Position numbers and translations under genes: made by a program. Positions 16,323 through 25,251 of a DNA stretch of 64,000 nucleotides are shown here, in pieces. Positions within the stretch are counted from its first letter, which is position 1. Each line of letters begins with the position of its first letter. Below the pieces are notes generated by a model. The model had not been told where the DNA came from, ran no database searches, and worked only from the letters and a program-made list of their open reading frames with translations. Source of the stretch: Oerskovia merdavium (lineage in GTDB: Bacteria > Actinomycetota > Actinomycetes > Actinomycetales > Cellulomonadaceae); contig NZ_JACSQF010000022.1 in the NCBI RefSeq assembly GCF_014836755.1, forward strand, positions 1 to 64,000, written 5' to 3'.

Positions 16323-17438
16323 ATGCCCGTCGAGTTCCTCGGCATCGCCACCACGAGCGACGCCTCCGAGACCACCGACCGCACGACCGCGCCGTTCGAC
16401 AAGCAGTACCTCGAGCGCATCGTGCGCGCGCACGAGGACAACGGCTGGACCCGTGTCCTGTTCGCCTACGGGTCGAGCGGACCCGAACCGTCGGCGCTCG
16501 CGGCATGGACCGCGGCCCGCCTCGACTCGATCGAGCTCCTGCTGGCGCACCGCCCCAACGTCTCCTACCCGACGTTCGCGGCCAAGTCCTTCGCGACGCT
16601 CGACCAGCTCTCCGAGGGGCGGCTGTCCGTCCACTTCATCACGGGTGGCAACGACCACGAGCAGCGACGCGAGGGCGACACCCTGACCAAGGACGAGCGC
16701 TACGCCCGCACCCAGGAGTACATCCAGATCGTCAAGAAGGCCTGGTCGAGCGCCGAGCCGTTCGACCACCACGGGAGCTTCTACGACCTCGACGACTTCG
16801 TGCTCGACACCAAGCCCTTCGAGGGGCGTACGCCCACCATCTCGTTCGGCGGGTCCTCGGACGCGGCGTTCAAGGTCGGCGCGGCCGAGGCCGACATCTA
16901 CGCGGTGTGGGGCGAGCCGCTCGACCGGACGGCCGAGCAGATCCTGCGCGTCCGCACCGAGGCGGCCGCGGCCGGTCGCACCACGCCGCCGCGCATCCAC
17001 GCGGCGTTCCGGCCGATCATCGGGGCCACCGAGGAGCTGGCCTGGGAGAAGGCGCACGGCATCCTCGACCGGATCGAGGCCCGCAAGGCCGCGGCGGGCG
17101 GCGTGCTGAGCCGGCGCCACCCGATCGACAAGCCCGAGAACGCCGGCTCGCAGCGCCTCCTGGAGATCGCGGCCCAGGGCGACCGCTTCGACTCGGCCCT
17201 GTGGACCGCGACGGCCAAGGCCACGGGGGGAGCGGGGAACTCGAACGCGCTCGTAGGGACGCCCGAGACCGTCGCGCAGGCGCTGCTCGCGTACTACGAC
17301 CTGGGGGTCCGCATCATCTCGGCGCGCGGCTACGACCTGCTCGACGACGCGACCGACTTCGGCCGCTACGTCATCCCGATCGTGCGCGAGGAGGTCGCCA
17401 AGCGCGACGCCGGGGCCGCGTCGGGGCAGGCGGCCTGA
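16323..17438 (+). CDS. SsuD-like alkanesulfonate-type monooxygenase (LLM 4)
   Basis: LLM enzyme of the alkanesulfonate monooxygenase group, predicted to use FMNH2 and O2 to cleave a C-S bond and free sulfite. The 371 residues contain ERIVRAHEDNGWTRVLFAYGSSGPEP, LLAHRPNVSYPTFAAKSFATLDQLSEGR, FITGGNDHEQRREGD and the SFGGSSDAAFKVGAAEADIYAVWGEP region, all as expected for SsuD relatives. ATG 16323 follows CGGAGAAGACC; the frame remains open upstream through the repeat but without a ribosome site. A long gap with copy C lies before it, so it may begin a sub-operon. Closest relatives by eye act on small sulfonates or sulfones; the substrate is unproven. Confidence 0.87.
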   Translation: MPVEFLGIATTSDASETTDRTTAPFDKQYLERIVRAHEDNGWTRVLFAYGSSGPEPSALAAWTAARLDSIELLLAHRPNVSYPTFAAKSFATLDQLSEGRLSVHFITGGNDHEQRREGDTLTKDERYARTQEYIQIVKKAWSSAEPFDHHGSFYDLDDFVLDTKPFEGRTPTISFGGSSDAAFKVGAAEADIYAVWGEPLDRTAEQILRVRTEAAAAGRTTPPRIHAAFRPIIGATEELAWEKAHGILDRIEARKAAAGGVLSRRHPIDKPENAGSQRLLEIAAQGDRFDSALWTATAKATGGAGNSNALVGTPETVAQALLAYYDLGVRIISARGYDLLDDATDFGRYVIPIVREEVAKRDAGAASGQAA

Positions 17439-17451
17439 GCCTCCTTCCCCG

Positions 17452-17530
17452 CGAGGTAGAGGGCTCGCGTCGAGGGAGAGGGCCCGAGCCCCCCCCCCCC
17501 CCCCCCCCCCCCCCCCCGCCCTCTGTCTCG
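17452..17530. repeat. CGAGGTAGA inverted repeat, copy D, with a C29 tract
   Basis: CGAGGTAGAGGGC (17452-17464) is paired with GCCCTCTGTCTCG (17518-17530), an 11 of 13 match and a degraded form of copy B. Its interior contains an uninterrupted run of 29 cytosines (17489-17517), the longest homopolymer in the window. It sits between LLM 4 and LLM 5, about 50 nt before the next start codon. Confidence 0.85.
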
Positions 17531-17567
17531 GCACACCCCACCCCCACCCCCACACCAAGGAGCATCC

Positions 17568-18665
17568 GTGCGTTTCCAGGTCCTCGACATCGTCTTCAAC
17601 CCGCCCCACCCCGTCACGGGCGAGGCCGTCCCCGCGGCCGACCGCCTCGAGCGTGTCGTCGAGACCGCGGTCCTGGCCGAGGATCTCGGCCTCGACGCGT
17701 TCGCGGTCGGCGAGCGGCACGCGGGCGACGTGCTGTCGTCGTCGCCCACCGTGATCCTCGGTGCGATCGCCGCCCGCACCTCGCGCATCCTGCTGAGCAC
17801 GGGCGTCACGGTGCTGTCCCTGCTGGACCCCATCCGGGTCGCCGAGGACTACGCGACGATCGACCAGCTCAGCCGGGGCCGGTTCGAGATGGTGATCGGC
17901 AAGGGCAACGAGGCGCTCCAGTACCCGCTGCTGGGCCTCGACCTCGCCAAGCAGTACGAGTACCTCGAGGAGAACTACGAGCTGCTCCGCCTGCTCCTGA
18001 GCGGTGAGGAGGTCGACTGGGAGGGCCGTCACCGCCCCGACCTGCAGGGCGCCACGACCCTGCCGCGCCCGTACGACGGCGCGTTCCGGATCTGGCACGG
18101 CTCGGCGACGTCGCAGTTCGCGGTCGAGCTCGCCGCGCGGTGGGGCGACCCGATCGTGAGCGCCAACGCGTTCCAGCCGCGCGAGAGCTACAAGGTGCTG
18201 ATCGACCACTACCGCGAGCAGTACGCGGCGGCGGGGCACGACCCGGCGTACGGGTTCGTCGGGTCCGGCTCGGGCGGGCTGTTCCTCGCGGACACCACCG
18301 AGCAGGCGATCGAGGAGTTCCGCCCCATCTACGAGGGCGCGGTCGCGCGCGCGGACCTGCGGAAGTACGACCCGGCCGCGGTCGGCAAGGTCACGAGCTT
18401 CCGGACCATCGAGGAGGCCGTCGAGCGCGGCCCGGACCTCGTGGGCTCGCCCGAACGGGTCGCCGAGAAGATCCTCGACTACCACCAGAGCTACGGGCAC
18501 GACCTGCAGTCGGTCTCGATCAACCACCTCCTGGAGCCGGCCCGGCAGGACGACGTGCTGCGCCGGTTCGCGGAGGAGGTCGTGCCGCTCGTCCGGGCCG
18601 AGGTCAAGACCGACCTGTGGGGTCCGGCCGACGCGCGCCGGGCCAAGGGGTTCACGGCGTCGTAG
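17568..18665 (+). CDS. LLM class flavin-dependent oxidoreductase (5)
   Basis: Full-length LLM enzyme of 365 residues. It starts RFQVLDIVFNPPHPVTG, followed by AEDLGLDAFAVGERHAGDVLSSSP, AARTSRILLSTGVTVLSLLDPIRVAEDYATIDQLSRGRFEMVIGKGNE in order, then GSATSQFAVELAARWGDPIVSAN and the C-terminal helix with VGSPERVAEKILDYHQ. This order is that of bacterial luciferase-like proteins near sulfur clusters; catalytic details cannot be assigned. GTG 17568 is supported by AAGGAG seven nt upstream. A hairpin at 18701 ends the plus-strand series. Confidence 0.87.
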   Translation: MRFQVLDIVFNPPHPVTGEAVPAADRLERVVETAVLAEDLGLDAFAVGERHAGDVLSSSPTVILGAIAARTSRILLSTGVTVLSLLDPIRVAEDYATIDQLSRGRFEMVIGKGNEALQYPLLGLDLAKQYEYLEENYELLRLLLSGEEVDWEGRHRPDLQGATTLPRPYDGAFRIWHGSATSQFAVELAARWGDPIVSANAFQPRESYKVLIDHYREQYAAAGHDPAYGFVGSGSGGLFLADTTEQAIEEFRPIYEGAVARADLRKYDPAAVGKVTSFRTIEEAVERGPDLVGSPERVAEKILDYHQSYGHDLQSVSINHLLEPARQDDVLRRFAEEVVPLVRAEVKTDLWGPADARRAKGFTAS

Positions 18666-18700
18666 GTCGCGGCCGACCACGTCAGGGGCCCCGCCGGGGC

Positions 18701-18744
18701 GGGAGAGACGCTCGCCGACGGGCGTCCGAGCGGTCGCCTCTCCC
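18701..18744 (+). terminator. Probable terminator after LLM 5
   Basis: GGGAGAG (18701-18707) pairs with CTCTCCC (18738-18744), extended inward by GCTCG/CGAGC with small mismatches. It lies 36 nt after the LLM 5 stop and closes the operon. Confidence 0.6.
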
Positions 18745-18868
18745 ACCTCGCATCAGGGCTGTCCGACGGGCCCGACGACGGGCCTCGAACCCTGGCGGAG
18801 CGTGCCCGCAGGTCCTAGGCTGGAAGAGTCCTGCGGGCACGTACGGGCACCGGAAGAAGGCTCCGACG

Positions 18869-19285
18869 ATGTGGCTTCTCGTGATCTCCGGCGTGGTGGG
18901 CGCGGCAGTGGTCGCCGTCATCGCGTGGTTCACGGTGCGCCACGACCGACCCCCGGTAGACGCTCTCCCACCCCTCCGAGCGCACCGGCTCACGTGGCGC
19001 GAGCGGCGCCGTCGGGCACCTGACCCCCTCGTGGCGCTGGGGCTCCAGATCCGCCTGGGCCAGCTCGCGCACGAGCTGCGCGACGTCCAGGACGACCCGG
19101 GCGTCTACGCCCGGGCCCACCACTACCTCGCCGCGCAGGGCGCGTACGACGCGCTGCTGCGCGAGGCGTGCCGGCTCAGCGGTCTCGAGGTCGACGCCGA
19201 CCCGCTCGCCGCGGGCCTGCGCAGCGACGAGGACGAGCGGCTGCGCGAGGAGCTCGAGCTCAGCGCGCGCGGCTGGACCTGGTAG
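18869..19285 (+). CDS. Small membrane-anchored protein of unknown function
   Basis: Not recognised. The 138-residue protein has a single N-terminal TM helix (about 3-23, LVISGVVGAAVVAVIAWFTV) followed by a basic proline-containing linker and a soluble, mostly helical, acidic domain (from about 52) with AHELRDVQDDPGVYARAHHYLAAQGAYDALLREA in order, ending in WTW. It would sit on the cytoplasmic side or be exposed depending on topology. ATG 18869 is preceded by GAAGAAGG; a TAGGCT -10-like hexamer is at 18816-18821. It lies alone between two hairpins, so it is probably a single-gene unit unrelated to the LLM block. Confidence 0.65.
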   Translation: MWLLVISGVVGAAVVAVIAWFTVRHDRPPVDALPPLRAHRLTWRERRRRAPDPLVALGLQIRLGQLAHELRDVQDDPGVYARAHHYLAAQGAYDALLREACRLSGLEVDADPLAAGLRSDEDERLREELELSARGWTW

Positions 19286-19300
19286 CCGGCCCCCGGCACG

Positions 19301-19346
19301 GGTGAGGGGCCCGACGACGGTACGCGCCGTCGTCGGGCCCCTCACC
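19301..19346. terminator. Bidirectional terminator hairpin
   Basis: GGTGAGGGGCCCGACGACGG (19301-19320) and its perfect complement (19327-19346) form a 20-bp stem with a TACGCG loop. It lies between convergent genes, 15 nt from one stop and 12 nt from the other. Confidence 0.85.
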
Positions 19347-19358
19347 CAGGTCGCGGCC

Positions 19359-19925
19359 TCAGAGGGCCGAGTGGTCCCCGATCCGGTGGTAGGACCGGTC
19401 GTGGTAGACCAGCGGCGTCGCGTCGCTGCGCGTCCCCGACGCGAGCGCGCGCAGCGAGACCAGGTAGCTGTCGCCCACGGGCGTGCGCTGGATGATGCGC
19501 CCGCGCACCCAGGACAGCGCGCCGTCGATCACGGGCTCGCCCGAGTCGAGGGGGGACCATCCGCCGGCTGCGAACCGGTCGATCCCGCTCGTCGCGAAGC
19601 GTGCCGACACGTCGTCCTGGTCGGCGCTGAGGAAGTTGACCGTGACCGTGCGGGCGGCCGAGATCGCGGGCCACGACGACGAGGTCGACGCGAGCGAGAA
19701 CGCGAGCAGCGGCGGCGCGGCCGAGACCGAGATGACCGAGGTCGCCGTGAAGCCCACGGGGCGCCCCTCGTGGTGCAGCGCGACGACCGCGACGCCCGCG
19801 GGGTGCTGCCGGAAGACGGCCTTGTAGGCGTCGGGGCTGAGCTGGGGCTCGTCCTGCTCGTGGAGCAGGGCCTCGAGCCCGGCGAGGCCGGCGACGTCGG
19901 AGCGGGTGGTGGGTTCGGCGGTCAT
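19359..19925 (-). CDS. Flavin reductase family protein
   Basis: Predicted NAD(P)H:FMN/FAD reductase of the HpaC/NtaB-like flavin reductase domain family, supplying reduced flavin to partner monooxygenases. In 188 residues it has FRQHPAGVAVVAL (38-50), PVGFTATSVISVSAAPPLLAFSL (57-79, the flavin-binding strand pair) and a late YHDRSYHRI strand. The start ATG 19925 overlaps the stop of the upstream SsuE-like gene (ATGA). The pair is transcribed toward the LLM block's end, so the reductases form a separate but adjacent unit. A 35-residue N-terminal extension precedes the domain. Confidence 0.87.
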   Translation of the reverse strand: MTAEPTTRSDVAGLAGLEALLHEQDEPQLSPDAYKAVFRQHPAGVAVVALHHEGRPVGFTATSVISVSAAPPLLAFSLASTSSSWPAISAARTVTVNFLSADQDDVSARFATSGIDRFAAGGWSPLDSGEPVIDGALSWVRGRIIQRTPVGDSYLVSLRALASGTRSDATPLVYHDRSYHRIGDHSAL

Positions 19926-20599
19926 CGGGTCACCTCGGCGAGCTCGGGGGCGGTCTGGTGGGTGGTGGCGTCCTGCCCGACGGCGGCGCTCGCCGCCCGG
20001 AGCAGCGGGCCCCCCGCGCGGTCGAGCCAGGCGTCGACGGTGCTCGCGAGCTCGGCCTCGCCGAGCTGGGAGTCCAGGAGCGTGAGCGTCCGCGCGGGGA
20101 CGGTCGCGCCCAGCTCGACGAGGAGCGGGCGCAGGTGCACCTCGCCCGCGAGGGCGTGCGCCGGGTTGCCCGACACGACGACCGGGACCGCGGCGACCCC
20201 GGCCAGGCCGTCCGGGCCGTAGAGGTCGAGGAACGCCTTGAGCAGGCCGGTGTACGAGCCCTTGTAGACGGGGGTCGCGACGACCAGGACGGTCGCGCCC
20301 GCGACGACCTCGCGCGCGGCGTCGGCCCGGGGGTGCACGGGGGCCAGGACCTCGGCCGCGATCTCGGCGAGGTCGATCGTGGCGGGGGGCGGGGTGGCCG
20401 CGAGGCCCAGGTGGTCGGTGACGCGGGCCGCGACGGCCTGCGCCGCGGACAGGGTCCGTGACCCGGGGCGGGGATTGCCGACCAGGGTGACCACGGCGGG
20501 TCGGGGCGGGTGGGATGCGCCGTCGGCGGGGCCGGGCCGGGTGTCGAGGCCGCTGCCGGTGCCGGCCGAGTCGCTGGGTGGTGTCTGGTGCTGCGTCAT
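19922..20599 (-). CDS. NADPH-dependent FMN reductase (SsuE/MsuE-like)
   Basis: Flavodoxin-fold FMN reductase, the usual partner of SsuD-type monooxygenases. After a 35-residue Pro/Gly-rich head, VVTLVGNPRPGSRTL holds the FMN phosphate loop GNPRPGSRT (41-49); TPVYKGSYTGLLKAFLDL and VVVSGNPAHALAGEVHLRPLLVELGA follow as in SsuE. Length is 225 with ATG 20599; an ATG nine codons upstream (20626) is possible, but GAGGA stands at a better distance from 20599. It is first in a two-gene unit with an unrelated flavin reductase, 416 nt from divergent gdhA. Confidence 0.87.
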   Translation of the reverse strand: MTQHQTPPSDSAGTGSGLDTRPGPADGASHPPRPAVVTLVGNPRPGSRTLSAAQAVAARVTDHLGLAATPPPATIDLAEIAAEVLAPVHPRADAAREVVAGATVLVVATPVYKGSYTGLLKAFLDLYGPDGLAGVAAVPVVVSGNPAHALAGEVHLRPLLVELGATVPARTLTLLDSQLGEAELASTVDAWLDRAGGPLLRAASAAVGQDATTHQTAPELAEVTR

Positions 20600-22352
<1,753 letters not shown>

Positions 22353-22365
22353 CGCTCGTCCGGAC

Positions 22366-22382
22366 GGGCCGCTGAGCGGCCC
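22366..22382 (+). terminator. Short GC hairpin after gdhA
   Basis: GGGCCGC and GCGGCCC form a 7-bp stem with a TGA loop, starting 14 nt after the gdhA stop. Confidence 0.6.
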
Positions 22383-22538
22383 GATCGACGGGGTCACGCG
22401 CGCACCGTCGTCGGGCCGCGGTCGCTGTGCGCTCGCCTCGGCGCCGGCTCCCGCGGCGGTCCTGGCCGGGTCTACGCTGGCCGCTGACCCGTCGGCGCGC
22501 CCCCGCCCGCCGGCCCCCGAGGCAAGGAGCACCCCCAC

Positions 22539-23294
22539 ATGGCACGCGACGTCGCGCTCGAGATCGCCGTCCAGGACACCGACGGTGTGCGGATCGCCAC
22601 CGAGGTCGGCGCTCGCCGGGTCGAGCTGTGCTCGGCGCTGGGGGCGACGGGTGGGCTGACGCCGAGCGTCGGGCTGCTCGAGGCGGCCGTCGCGGTAGCG
22701 GCCGAGGCCGCGGGCGGGGGAGCGCCGGTCGAGGTCCACCCGCTGGTCCGGCCACGCCCGGGAGGGTTCGTCTTCAGCGCGGCCGAGCTCGACGTGCAGG
22801 TGCGCGACGTGCGCGCAGCCGTCGCCGCCGGTGCTGCGGGCGTCGTGATCGGGGCGCTCACGGCCGAGCGGCTCGTCGACGAGGCCGCGGTCCGTGCCCT
22901 GGTCGCGGCCGCGGACGGCCGTGAGGTCACCTTCCACCGCGCGATCGACGTCGTCGAGGACGTCACCGCGGCACTCGACCTCCTCGCGGGCCTGGGGGTT
23001 ACCCGGGTGCTCACGTCGGGTGGTGCGGCCCGCAGCATCGACGGGGTCGACCGGCTGCGCGCCATGGCCCTCCACGCCGCGGGCCGGGTGCAGGTCCAGG
23101 CGGGCGGGGGAGTGCGCGCCCAGGACATGGGCGACCTCGTTGCGGCGGGCGTGGACGCGGTCCACCTCTCGGCCAAGGGCATCCGGCCCGACGGCGGCGG
23201 GCCCGGTGGCGGGGGCGGGTCCGGCTACGAGGTCACGGACCTGGGGGCGGCGCGCGAGGCGCGCTCAGCGCTCGACGTCGCGCTGGGGTCCTGA
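22539..23294 (+). CDS. cutC: CutC family protein
   Basis: TIM-barrel protein of the CutC family, linked by name to copper homeostasis; the biochemical role is not settled. The 251 residues show LEIAVQDTDGVRIATEVGARRVELC, ALGATGGLTPSVGLLEAA, VHPLVRPRPGGFVFSAAEL, TFHRAIDVVEDVTAALDLL, VLTSGGAARSIDG and VQAGGGVRAQDM in the family order. A Gly/Pro linker precedes the last helix. AAGGAG stands before ATG 22539; a TACGCT -10-like element is at 22473-22478. No copper export or binding gene lies near it. Confidence 0.92.
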   Translation: MARDVALEIAVQDTDGVRIATEVGARRVELCSALGATGGLTPSVGLLEAAVAVAAEAAGGGAPVEVHPLVRPRPGGFVFSAAELDVQVRDVRAAVAAGAAGVVIGALTAERLVDEAAVRALVAAADGREVTFHRAIDVVEDVTAALDLLAGLGVTRVLTSGGAARSIDGVDRLRAMALHAAGRVQVQAGGGVRAQDMGDLVAAGVDAVHLSAKGIRPDGGGPGGGGGSGYEVTDLGAAREARSALDVALGS

Positions 23295-23387
23295 CCGGGC
23301 GCGTCGGGCTCAGACGCGCTGAGGTCGCGGCCGGCGCGGTACCGGAGCCGCGGATTCCTGCGGGTCCTGCCGTGCCCGACCGCTGAC

Positions 23388-23515
23388 GTGTTTCATTTAG
23401 GTAACTTTCCTGTTCTATTGGTTCGCAGGGCACCCTTGATTCGTTAGTGTTCCTGCACATACCCGCCGAGCGGGGCTGATCGACGTGATGAGGCGTCGAC
23501 GACTCGAAAGGACCG
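23388..23515 (+). promoter_or_regulatory. AT-rich control region of the Opp/Dpp operon
   Basis: This stretch is much richer in A and T than its surroundings. A possible promoter is TTTCAT (23391-23396), 17 nt, TCTATT (23414-23419). The imperfect palindrome AGGTAACTTTCCT (23399-23411) lies between these hexamers and could be an operator. GAAAGGA precedes the ATG pair at 23516. The regulator is unknown. Confidence 0.4.
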
Positions 23516-25201
23516 ATGATGATCCGAAGCAAGGGGCGCACGCGCCTTCTCACCGCGGTGGCGCTCGCCTCCGGCCTCACGCTGCTCGCCACGGGCTGCG
23601 GCTCGTCGGGTGACGACGGGGACAAGGGCTCCGCGAGCAAGGGCGACGGCGTGCTCACGGTGTGGGCCGGCAGCCAGACGCCGATCGTCGCGAACTTCAA
23701 CCCGTACGCACCGACGGTCCTCCATGCCGCGCTCGGTGGCGTGTACGAGACGCTCTTCTACTACAACAAGGCCAGCGCCGAGGCGCCCACCCCGATGCTG
23801 GGAGAGTCCTTCGAGTTCAACGAGGACGGCACCGAGCTGACGATCACGATCCGTGAGGGCGTCACGTGGAACGACGGCAAGCCGTTCACGGCCGAGGACG
23901 TCGTCTGGTCCTTCACGAACGACACCTCCAAGCCGGAGTACCTCGCCTCCGCCGAGGTCGTCGACCCCACGACCGTCAAGCTGACCTTCACGGGCCCGCA
24001 GTTCACCAACGAGTTCGCCCTCCTCGGTGCGTCCTGGATGGTTCCTCAGCACGTCTGGAAGGACGTCCCCGACCCGGTCACGTTCGCCAACGAGGCGCCG
24101 GTCGGCACCGGGCCCTACACCGTCCAGAGCACGTCCGACGCGTCCTACACGATCGTCGCGAACCCCGACTACTGGGGTGGCGCACCCGCCGTCGAGAAGG
24201 TCCAGTACCTCGGGATCGACGCGAACACCTCGGCCGAGAGCCTGCTGAAGACTGGCAAGGTCGACTGGGCCGGCATGTTCGTGGCGGACCCCGACGCGCT
24301 CACCGCCGACGGTCGCCTCGGGTACATCAACACCCCGCAGGACCCGACCGTGCTGTACACGTGCGCCAACGTCGACGCCGGCTGCGCCGGCGCCCAGACG
24401 GACGTCGCCGTCCGCCAGGCGCTCAACGTCGCGATCGACCGCGGTGTCATCAACGAGAAGGCCTTCGTCGGCCTCGCGGGCGAGATCTCGCCGACGTTCG
24501 CCCTGCTCGGTCGTGACGACAAGTGGATCTCCCCCGACGTCGAGAAGGTCAGCCCGCAGGAGGCGAACGCTGCCGAGGCCGGCAAGATCCTCGAGGCCGC
24601 GGGCTACACCAAGGGTGGCGACGGCATCTACGAGAAGGACGGCAAGAAGGTCGAGCTGACCCTCACGTCGGTCGAGGGCTGGAGCGACTACAACGCCGCC
24701 GCCGAGCTCATCGCCGCGCAGGCCAAGGCCGCCGGCATCGCCGTCACGGCCAGCACCGTCACGTGGGACGAGTTCTCGGACTCGCGCCAGACCGGCAGCT
24801 TCGAGCTGATCATGGGTGGTGTCGTCGGTACCTCGGTCGCCGACCCGTTCCAGATCTACCGCGACTGGTTCAGCGGTGAGTACACCCAGCCCGTCGGGAC
24901 CCAGCTCGAGTCCGGCGAGTGGAACTTCTCCCGCTACTCCAACCCCACGGTCGACGCAGCGGTCAACGCCGCAGCGGCGACGAACGACGAGGCCGCGAAG
25001 AAGGCCGCCTACGCGACGATCCAGACCGAGATCACGCGTGACCTCCCGTACATCCCGCTGGTCATCAACGCGACGCAGACGTTCTTCGACCAGAAGGACT
25101 TCACCGGGTGGCCCACCGAGGGCGACCTGTACGCCTTCCCGCCGTCATGGGGGTCGGTCTCGGCAGGCGTGGTGCTGAGCACCATCAAGCCGACCGAGTG
25201 A
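23516..25201 (+). CDS. Oligopeptide/oligosaccharide-type ABC substrate-binding lipoprotein
   Basis: Family 5 extracellular solute-binding protein of 561 residues. The signal peptide ends in lipobox LLATGC with Cys28, followed by a Ser/Asp/Gly linker. The mature protein has the usual early block FNPYAPTVLHAALGGVYETLF, then EDGTELTITIREGVTWNDGKPFTAEDVVWSF, GTGPYTV and VRQALNVAIDRGVIN, in the Dpp/Opp order. In cellulolytic actinobacteria and Thermotoga, members of this family also bind cello-oligosaccharides, so peptide or sugar substrates are both open. The gene heads a five-gene operon. Its codon use is slightly more uniform than its neighbours, as is common for highly expressed binding proteins. 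Confidence 0.88.
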   Translation: MMIRSKGRTRLLTAVALASGLTLLATGCGSSGDDGDKGSASKGDGVLTVWAGSQTPIVANFNPYAPTVLHAALGGVYETLFYYNKASAEAPTPMLGESFEFNEDGTELTITIREGVTWNDGKPFTAEDVVWSFTNDTSKPEYLASAEVVDPTTVKLTFTGPQFTNEFALLGASWMVPQHVWKDVPDPVTFANEAPVGTGPYTVQSTSDASYTIVANPDYWGGAPAVEKVQYLGIDANTSAESLLKTGKVDWAGMFVADPDALTADGRLGYINTPQDPTVLYTCANVDAGCAGAQTDVAVRQALNVAIDRGVINEKAFVGLAGEISPTFALLGRDDKWISPDVEKVSPQEANAAEAGKILEAAGYTKGGDGIYEKDGKKVELTLTSVEGWSDYNAAAELIAAQAKAAGIAVTASTVTWDEFSDSRQTGSFELIMGGVVGTSVADPFQIYRDWFSGEYTQPVGTQLESGEWNFSRYSNPTVDAAVNAAAATNDEAAKKAAYATIQTEITRDLPYIPLVINATQTFFDQKDFTGWPTEGDLYAFPPSWGSVSAGVVLSTIKPTE

Positions 25202-25224
25202 CGCCGGGCCGAGGAGGAGCTTCG

Positions 25225-25251
25225 ATGACGACGGGACGTAACGAACGGTGA
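25225..25251 (+). CDS. Eight-codon minicistron MTTGRNER coupled to the permease
   Basis: A GAGGAGGAGC ribosome site (25211-25220) stands at ideal distance from ATG 25225. This opens MTTGRNER and stops at TGA 25249-25251, overlapping the permease GTG at 25248 by the usual GTGA. The permease GTG lacks a good site of its own. Translation of the small frame would deliver ribosomes to the permease start. It may be only a coupling device. Confidence 0.45.
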   Translation: MTTGRNER

